NCBI GenBank assembly: GCA_009731375.1
Contig: BJOX01000015.1
Span: 133,449-197,448, forward strand
Reading direction: 5' to 3'
DNA length: 64,000 nucleotides
Source: Paulinella micropora
Lineage: Eukaryota > Cercozoa > Imbricatea > Euglyphida
Positions 57,870-64,000 of this stretch are shown piece by piece. A program made the translations under genes and the position numbers. The stretch's first letter is position 1. Every line of letters begins with the position of its first letter. The notes beneath the pieces were generated by a model. The model did no database searches, was not told where the DNA came from, and saw only the letters and a list, made by a program, of their open reading frames with translations.

Positions 57870-58699
57870 AAAAAAAGAAAGAAAAAACCACAAGCAAGTT
57901 CACGTACTGTATACCGTAACTATGCGCCGCCTTTTGCCCTGGAAATTTGCCTGCATTCAAGTGCTGCACTCTCGCTGCCTGGCGTTCGTGCCATGCATGT
58001 GTCTTGATATCTGGTGGACGCTGCAGACAAGGGTTGCCATATTGTGGGTTCCTCTGCAAAGCCGCTCTTCACCGTGTTTGTCCACACAAGGAAACGGATT
58101 AGCGAGGGATTGTAATTGGGCGCGAAGCGGGGTCATGCTAGTACGCAGATCCGGTGGGAGGACGGGACCTCCTATAAGGCATCCTATCCACCGTTGCAAT
58201 TTCCGCTGCAACTTGTCGGGGGCAGCAAGGTTCCTGGTGTTAAGCCATACCGGATGGTTTGCACCAAACTGACCAATTGTCAGAGGCAGTCCATCAGTAC
58301 CAACTATGATCGGAACGGTGACGACTCCTGCAGGGGAAGTGGTGATTACCTTTTGCCTGTAATGGGGTGAACACTTGATGCAACAGTAACTAGCGGCTCC
58401 CACAGAATCGTCGGCATGTTGCACCACGTCCCGGTGGATGTCGTCCCATCCTACGGTGCCCACAAACGCTTGGACTTGGGATTCCAGGGCTGCAACACGT
58501 ACAAGCTCCCTGCGCAATGGATGCCCTTGTTTGCAATCCCCTGACGCCTCCACGAATGGAGTGAGGCTGCAATCACGGAAGTACCTAATCCAGGCACACA
58601 CTCACAGATACACTTTGTCTTGCTTGCGTACATAACAACACGGACCTTATGTACGTGACCGCCTCTGGCCGCGAGGTCATGACCAAGCTATCTACCTAC

Positions 58700-58784
<85 letters not shown>

Positions 58785-58785
58785 C

Positions 58786-58849
<64 letters not shown>

Positions 58850-59683
58850 GTCTATCTATCTTTCTATCTTTCTATGTACGTCACCTTGATATTTCAAGGT
58901 ATACCTTGGAATATCAGGGCATACCTTGATATTTCAAGGTATACCCTGACTAGTTCAAGCTATAACTTGGCTATTTCAAGGTATACCCTTACTATTGCAA
59001 GGCATACCTTGGATATGTAAGGTAAACATTGAAAGGCTAAGTCCTTGCATGTCTATTTCTTGCATACATAACAACACACTTTGTCTTGCTTGCATACATA
59101 ACAACACGGACCGTATGTACGGGACCACCTCTGGCCGCGAGATAATTACCAAGCCATGCAGTCGCTTCCAGGTGGCGGCTTGTTCGTGGGGTGTTACTAG
59201 CTCTGTCAGCAAGGTCATTATGGCGTCCATCGCCTTGTACGACACTCGATGGACATGCATCAAGTGTAACAAACAAATTGCAATATGAGCCACCGTAAGC
59301 TGGTCCACCTGTGGGCCCGGCCCTGTAACAAAGGGTTCACTGAGAATAGTGTCCACAGCAGCTAACGTCCTGGCCCGTTTTCCGCGTCCGTGCTGTGCTT
59401 CATCTTCGGGATCGGAGCCCGAGGATTCTGGCATGCTGTCCTGACCACTCGTCTCGGGACTGCTATCGTCTTCTTCCTCGACTTGTTCCTCGTCTTCTTC
59501 CTCGCCTTGTTCCTCGTCCTGTTCCTCTTCTATCCCTGCAGCTTCGCCTTCCTCGTGAGCGTCTGGCCCATCCAGGTCTTGGTCTCCCTCACGTTCTTCC
59601 AGCGCTTCTACGTCTTGGTCTCCCTCGCGTTGATCTCCTGGGTTTCCTTGCTCTTCTTGCAATCCCTCGCTCTGCAAAGGCAT
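55270..59683 (-). CDS. multi-exon CACTA/tnp2-type transposase-like gene
   Basis: Seen as separate open stretches on the minus strand. About 59683-59080: long acidic N-terminus, then [20 protein letters not shown] and a LLTELVTP segment. About 58600-57960: coiled N-part, Cys pair (YCCIKCSP), then [29 protein letters not shown] and [20 protein letters not shown], which match the Plavaka/CACTA pattern of a DG segment, P.wl...NL and gl..G..lP. About 57600-57400: [16 protein letters not shown] (family PMHl motif). About 57160-57000: [19 protein letters not shown]. About 56840-56330: [20 protein letters not shown] and [20 protein letters not shown], as in the DUF4218 region, ending CFLTREN followed by a GTAAGT donor. 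Last exon: [15 protein letters not shown], a long Glu run (TTC microsatellite) and [13 protein letters not shown] before TGA, with AATAAA about 15 bp on. Exact splice sites other than those named are not settled. It may be an old transposon or a domesticated gene. Confidence 0.55.
55333..55537. repeat. 90-bp tandem duplication in the last exon
   Basis: 55333-55422 and 55448-55537 are nearly identical (start TTGTTGTGCTTCC, end TTGCCTGTG). In the coding strand each encodes an acidic segment with EEEEEVI(D/Y)LDENEE; the 115-bp offset is not a multiple of three, so the two copies cannot both be read in the same uninterrupted frame. Confidence 0.85.
55562..55910. repeat. TTC/GAA microsatellite inside the last exon
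   Basis: About 350 bp of TTC with GTT and CTC variants. It is read as poly-Glu on the minus strand after [10 protein letters not shown], so at least its right end is probably coding. Confidence 0.9.
56862..57000. repeat. CT microsatellite and GGTATACC-like units within an intron
   Basis: (CT)n 56862-56928 followed by AAGGTATGCCTTG, AGGGTATACCTTG and AGGGTATTCCTTG. Confidence 0.9.
57660..57880. repeat. GGTATACC palindrome cluster and AAAT repeat
   Basis: Six or more spaced units of GGTATACCTTGAAAATG / AAGGTATACCTTGGAAATA, then (AAAT)n (57836-57870). Lies between coding stretches of the transposase-like gene, so intronic. Confidence 0.9.
58611..59154. repeat. 78-bp direct repeat flanking ATCT microsatellite and palindromes
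   Basis: 58611-58688 and 59077-59154 (CACTTTGTCTTGCTTGC.. to ..ACCAAGC) are about 90% identical direct repeats. Between them lie (ATCT)n (58688-58870) and GGTATACC units (58884-59030). The right copy overlaps the coding strand of exon 1 of the transposase-like gene. Confidence 0.85.
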
Positions 59684-59870
59684 GAACAAATCAATGATTA
59701 CGGAGAAGAAGAAAAGGTACAAGTAGCAGAGGAACAGGAACAGGACGAGAACCAAAATGAGGAAAAGCTACTTGTACAAAAATCTTCGTTTTGGTTCTCG
59801 TCCTGTTCCTGGTCCTCTGCTACTCGTACCTGGTCTTCTTCTCCGTAATCATTGCTTTGTTCATGCCTTT
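59676..59870. repeat. 82-bp inverted repeat at the start of the transposase-like gene
   Basis: 59676-59757 and 59789-59870 are reverse complements with about 5 mismatches in 82, separated by 31 bp. The left arm includes the ATG candidate at 59683. A smaller complementary pair (GTACAAGTAGC / GCTACTTGTAC) links the left arm to the loop. A transcript would form a long hairpin. Confidence 0.9.
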
Positions 59871-60177
59871 GTCGCTTACTGTTGTGACGTTTCCTTTTAT
59901 TTCCTGTGCGTTTCCTTTTGTTTCCTGCGCGACCAGTCAGCGGAGGAATACCGTACTTCTTGATGTGTTTTCTCCTGGCAACACAGAAGTCAGACGTGGG
60001 AGTTCCAATTACAACAGATAATTGTAGCAGTCACTGAGGAAGTATTAAGAGGTTGTAGGCAATCACATGATGGAATATGAGATGCGGCGGCTCCCACCGC
60101 ATTTACTGCACTGGCATATGGAGGATCCTTGTTGCCTTGCCGTGCGTGTGGCAAGTACCAGGGACATCCGGGCTGCG
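59871..60177. other. intergenic, no supported gene
   Basis: Unique sequence between the inverted repeat and a GA microsatellite. Confidence 0.5.
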
Positions 60178-60183
60178 AGAGAC

Positions 60184-60234
<51 letters not shown>

Positions 60235-60290
60235 TCCTAGAGAGAGAGAGATCCTAGAGAGAGAGAGATCATAGAGAGAGAGAGAGATCC

Positions 60291-60328
<38 letters not shown>

Positions 60329-60444
60329 CTAGAGAGAGAGAGAGAGAGAGAGATTTTAAGGTATGCCCTACGATTTAGTATACCTTACCTTTTAAAGGCA
60401 TACCTTGAATTTGGTATGAACAATACATATGTACTTGTGCGTAT

Positions 60445-60500
<56 letters not shown>

Positions 60501-60626
60501 CATATAAATTGTGTGTGATATATATGTATATATATGTATTATATATATATGACATTGTGTGTGTATATATATATGACATTGTGTGTGTGTATATATACAT
60601 ATACATATATATATGTATATATATAC

Positions 60627-60688
<62 letters not shown>

Positions 60689-60700
60689 ACATATATATGT
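60178..60700. repeat. GA repeat with ATCCTAGAGA units, palindromes, TG and TA repeats
   Basis: (GA)n interrupted by ATCCTAGA every 20-50 bp (60178-60355), two GGTAT-type palindrome units (60358-60412), (TG)n and (GA)n to 60497, (TA)n with GACATTGTGTGTG twice (60510-60697). Confidence 0.9.
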
Positions 60701-60702
60701 GA

Positions 60703-60799
60703 CAACAATGGGGCCCTGCGCTACCTATACGAGTTCTCCCCGGACTGCCCCAACTGCCTGGGTGGCCTCGACTTCTGCATGGGCTACTGCATCGAGTAG
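60703..60799 (+). CDS. terminal exon-like Cys-rich segment
   Basis: An open stretch reading [20 protein letters not shown] then [12 protein letters not shown] and TAG at 60797-60799. Two Cys pairs (CPNC and CMGYC) could bind metal. It follows a TA repeat; upstream exons and an AG acceptor are not identified. ATTAAA (about 60849) and AATAAA (about 60914) follow, consistent with a 3' UTR. GC content is much higher than the surroundings. Confidence 0.4.
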
Positions 60800-60949
60800 C
60801 TGAGCTTTTCAGCTCAATGACACTGCAAAGTTGTCGTTTTATCATTTCATTAAATTGTTTTCTTCTGCAGCTGGAATCTGAACGTACTTAGTAAATTTGC
60901 AAAAAGTAGCTTCAATAAACTTGTTTTGTGTGTATGTTTGTATCTTTTT

Positions 60950-61350
60950 CCTATTTATAGCTACCTACCTACCAGGTCTGTATTTAATTTTCGACTCGAC
61001 AAGGATGGCACCATGAACTGTCATGCAACATACATACATACATGCACACAGACACACAGGCTTAAATACATACATGTACATATTTAGATACATGTACATA
61101 CATACATGAATACATGTACACACACACACACACATATATATATATATGTAATATATATATATAATATATAATATATATATACATATATATTATATATTAT
61201 ATATATATATATATGCACGTGTTTGTGTGTGTGTGTATACATACAAATTTACAAGAACACATATCCATAACATAACATAATAGTATCCAAGTGTAAAATT
61301 GTTCCCTCAAATACTAGTGAAGAACTAACAGTTCTCATTAATAACTCCCC
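60950..61350. repeat. CATA, CA and TA repeats plus a fragment of the dispersed repeat
   Basis: TACA/CATA and TA tracts to about 61215. At about 61286-61312, ATCCAAGTGTAAAATTGTTC resembles the core of the dispersed repeat seen at 4.1, 26.3 and 33.7 kb. Confidence 0.7.
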
Positions 61351-61679
61351 CGGCCCTTGCAGAATTCTGGTCAGCCTGAACAATTGCTTTGCCAATTAGT
61401 TTTCCGTTTCTGGTTTGATTTAATTTTTGCTGAGGACCCCATCAACTCGAGAGGGAAACCTTGCCAATCCTCCTTCTGCAGGTACGATTTGCTTGGAAAT
61501 TTTGCCAAACCTTGCCAAAAGCACAGCATACCTTGCCAACCCTTGCGAATGTCACAGCATAATTTGTTGCAAAAATTTCCGGGTCCCCGTCAATTTTTGG
61601 TCGCTCGACAACCGTTGCATGGCCAACACCTTGCAACGTATGCATTATTATTTGCGTTCGTTCACTGCAGCTCGTTGGT

Positions 61680-61747
61680 TCAGCACACGTTTGCAAATAA
61701 TTTGCATAGGTTGCAAAATGGATATGTAGGTTGCAAACGTGTGCTGA
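61680..61747. repeat. perfect 17-bp inverted repeat
   Basis: TCAGCACACGTTTGCAA (61680-61696) and TTGCAAACGTGTGCTGA (61731-61747), 34 bp apart. The region 61490-61740 is also rich in TTGC(C/A)AA half-sites. Confidence 0.85.
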
Positions 61748-61869
61748 GGCATGCCCCCTAGAGACCAGCGATTTAGAGTAAGACCAACCGCCTCAATTCG
61801 CGCCGGCGCCGATCGCGGTCGGATGGATGTCAAATTTGATGTCACTGGTCGTGGTCCGGTGTCTCCGGA

Positions 61870-62115
61870 TCCTGCTCCTCCTCCTTTTTCTCCTACTCCT
61901 CCTGCTCCTCCTCCTCTTTCTCCTCCTTCTGTTTCTTCTTCTTCTTCCTCTTCCTCTTCTTCTTCTTCTTCTTCTTCTTCTTCTTCTTCTTCTTCTTCTT
62001 CTTCTTCTTCTCCTTCTCCTCCTCCTCCTTCTCCTTCTCCTTCTTCTTCTTCTTCTTCTTCTTCTTCTTCTTCTTCTTCTTCTTCTTCTTCTTCTTCTTC
62101 TTCTTCTTCTTCTTC
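61870..62115. repeat. TTC/CTC microsatellite
   Basis: About 245 bp of CTC then TTC triplets. Open frames on both strands are trivial. Confidence 0.95.
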
Positions 62116-62273
62116 GTAAGAGGAACAGGAGAATCAGGAGATGGAGGAGCAGGACAAGGGGGGGAGGGGAGGTAGAGGAGGAGGAGGGGGTAGAGGAGGA
62201 GGACGAGGGAGGGGAGGAGGACAAGGGGGGGGAGGAGGACGCGTACGAGCAGGGGTGGGAGGAACGCGCCACC

Positions 62274-62492
62274 ATGGTCAAGGAAGTAGCAACGCATTGG
62301 GATTTGGAAAGCCCTTTCATGCCTATGGACGAAATGTGGAGGGACCCCGCGGAAACGCCAGGCTGGATGCAGGATGAGGATTTGGTGGGGGATTTATATA
62401 TTGACGTGATCCCTGACAAAGTCAAGGCCAGGGTCCAGCCATGGGTGCAGGCAGCAGTTACCGCGTGCCAGCACCTGAATTCTGTCTGCAAT
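62274..62492 (+). CDS. first-exon-like segment of an unrecognised gene
   Basis: An ATG in a textbook context (GCCACCATGG) at 62274 opens a 73-codon stretch beginning MVKEVATHWDLESPFMPMDE and ending HLNSVCN, followed by a GT donor (GTACGT at 62493). The same frame is open upstream through an acidic EEEDEGGEED stretch, so the start could be earlier. The intron would begin directly in an ATCT repeat. No domain recognised. Confidence 0.45.
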
Positions 62493-62496
62493 GTAC

Positions 62497-62499
62497 GTT

Positions 62500-62556
<57 letters not shown>

Positions 62557-62663
62557 TAGATAGGTAGATAGATAGATAGATAGATAGATACATAGATAGA
62601 TAGATACATAGATAGATAGATAGATAGATAGATAGGTAATAGATAGATAGGTAGATAGATAGG

Positions 62664-62694
<31 letters not shown>

Positions 62695-62695
62695 C
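62497..62695. repeat. ATCT then GATA microsatellites (foldback)
   Basis: (ATCT)n to 62555 immediately followed by (GATA)n to 62692, so the tract is self-complementary. Confidence 0.95.
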
Positions 62696-62699
62696 ACAG

Positions 62700-63487
62700 C
62701 CAAACCCATACCCCCCCCCCCATACCGGTATGATACCGGTATGGGGGGGGTATGGGCCATACCGGGGGTATGAGGGGGGTATGGGGGGTATGGAGGGGGT
62801 ATGGGGGGTATGGGGGGTATGGAGGGGGTATGGGGGGTATGGAGGGGGTATGATGGGCCATACCNNNNNNNNNNNNNNNNNNNNNNNNNNNNNNNNNNNN
62901 NNNNNNNNNNNNNNNNNNNNNNNNNNNNNNNNNNNNNNNNNNNNNNNNNNNNNNNNNNNNNNNNNNNNNNNNNNNNNNNNNNNNNNNNNNNNNNNNNNNN
63001 NNNNNNNNNNNNNNNNNNNNNNNNNNNNNNNNNNNNNNNNNNNNNNNNNNNNNNNNNNNNNNNNNNNNNNNNNNNNNNNNNNNNNNNNNNNNNNNNNNNN
63101 NNNNNNNNNNNNNNNNNNNNNNNNNNNNNNNNNNNNNNNNNNNNNNNNNNNNNNNNNNNNNNNNNNNNNNNNNNNNNNNNNNNNNNNNNNNNNNNNNNNN
63201 NNNNNNNNNNNNNNNNNNNNNNNNNNNNNNNNNNNNNNNNNNNNNNNNNNNNNNNNNNNNNNNNNNNNNNNNNNNNNNNNNNNNNNNNNNNNNNNNNNNN
63301 NNNNNNNNNNNNNNNNNNNNNNNNNNNNNNNNNNNNNNNNNNNNNNNNNNNNNNNNNNNNNNNNNNNNNNNNNNNNNNNNNNNNNNNNNNNNNNNNNNNN
63401 NNNNNNNNNNNNNNNNNNNNNNNNNNNNNNNNNNNNNNNNNNNNNNNNNNNNNNNNNNNNNNNNNNNNNNNNNNNNNNNNNNNNNNN
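62700..63487. repeat. CCATACCGGTATGATACCGG palindrome, GGGGTAT repeat and gap
   Basis: CAGCCAAACCCATACC, then a palindromic CATACCGGTATGATACCGGT, then (GGGGTATGG)n to 62864 and an N run 62865-63487. The start CAGCCAAAC and the GGTATGATACC motif match the foldback at 32.54 kb. Confidence 0.8.
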
Positions 63488-63746
63488 CATTCACACTACT
63501 TACCATTACTTGTAGTCGCAATACGTACTCACTGCCTACTTGAAGTATACATGAAATCATATTAATACTAGCTTGTTCAACATATTTATAATGTTTTTGA
63601 AACATAAAACAAGTGAGGAAGCTTAGAAATCAAAGAAAACAACACTGTTTTACACTAGTGACTATGATATTCGTACTACTTGCCACTAAGTTGTAATCGG
63701 TATTAATTGTATTAATTAAATAATAAATATTACTTAAAGATTTTTT
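63488..63746. other. AT-rich intergenic sequence
   Basis: No gene seen; several TTAATATTAAT-like stretches. Confidence 0.5.
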
Positions 63747-63998
63747 TTAAATTTTTTTCAGTGGTCTTTCAAGTTCAGAAATGTTCTGAAATCTATCTAA
63801 AAAATCATTACCAAGTTGAACAAAACCTGCTTGCGCTCGTGAATTAGCATTCATTGACACTACAGCAGCAAGATTTGCAGTAGGATTAGACTTGCTGTGT
63901 ATTTTGCGCACCTGCCCTCCCATAGCACGTTCACCAGGCATCGTCCATATATTTCTACAACTACCTATCTCTTTCATAGATTGAACAATATGTTCCAT
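63747..63998 (-). CDS. CACTA-type (DUF4218-like) transposase fragment, cut by window edge
   Basis: 83 codons on the minus strand, open to the window end, so partial. CRNIWTMPGERAMGGQVRKI followed by SNPTANLA resembles the R.w.yp.ER.mg.lk..v....p..n.a signature of the DUF4218 region in CACTA transposases. It lies too far upstream of the acidic N-terminal exon at 59.7 kb to be part of that gene, so a second element or copy is likely. Confidence 0.45.
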   Translation of the reverse strand: MEHIVQSMKEIGSCRNIWTMPGERAMGGQVRKIHSKSNPTANLAAVVSMNANSRAQAGFVQLGNDFLDRFQNISELERPLKKI

Positions 63999-64000
63999 AT

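Overview
This window looks like nuclear DNA of a eukaryote, probably a microbial one or an alga; I cannot name the species. The support is very dense simple-sequence repeats, LTR and DNA transposons, open stretches ending at GT donor or AG acceptor sites, and AATAAA signals after stop codons. There are 17 runs of N, and several sit inside homopolymers or foldbacks, so indels and collapsed repeats are likely.

Layout. 0-4 kb: compound microsatellites. 4.3-5.8 kb: an intronless or last-exon gene for a glutamine-rich, RanBP2-type zinc-finger, tail-anchored protein. 6.2-14.3 kb: a nearly complete Ty3/gypsy LTR retrotransposon with two LTRs, a 4-bp target-site duplication and one long pol frame, with a 769-bp gap where gag should be. 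15.4-18.95 kb: a decayed Ty3/gypsy element on the minus strand whose reverse-transcriptase segment is inverted between two arrays of a TTCCCA..TGGGAA palindrome. 19.0-20.5 kb: a piggyBac-like transposase relic. 23.3-24.3 kb: a TenA/PqqC-like gene broken by one in-frame TAA. 24.3-35.3 kb: microsatellites, three related copies of a dispersed unit (one long, carrying ORFs; two shorter), duplicated exon-like segments, a large foldback, and many copies of a short palindrome, CAAGGTATACCTTG.

35.5-53.9 kb is sharply different. It is gene-dense, intronless, mostly GC-rich, on both strands, almost without microsatellites, and lacks the GGTATACC palindrome found on both sides. It encodes a degenerate protein-kinase-like protein, a RING-finger protein, an unrecognised protein, an RNA polymerase Rpb3/AC40-like subunit with an RNA-polymerase-II-CTD-like tail, an F-box/LRR-like protein, four paralogues of an unrecognised family, a possible tyrosine-recombinase-like protein, and a roughly 990-residue protein built from two copies of a 430-residue module with one frame break. 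I infer an endogenous large-DNA-virus-like segment (Nucleocytoviricota-like, or a comparable lineage). No capsid, DNA polymerase or packaging ATPase is visible, so this is not proven.

54.0-64 kb returns to the repeat-rich texture: a 560-bp tandem duplication, a multi-exon minus-strand gene related to CACTA/tnp2-type transposases ending in an acidic tail, an 82-bp inverted repeat at the start of that gene, isolated exon-like pieces, and a second transposase fragment cut by the window edge.
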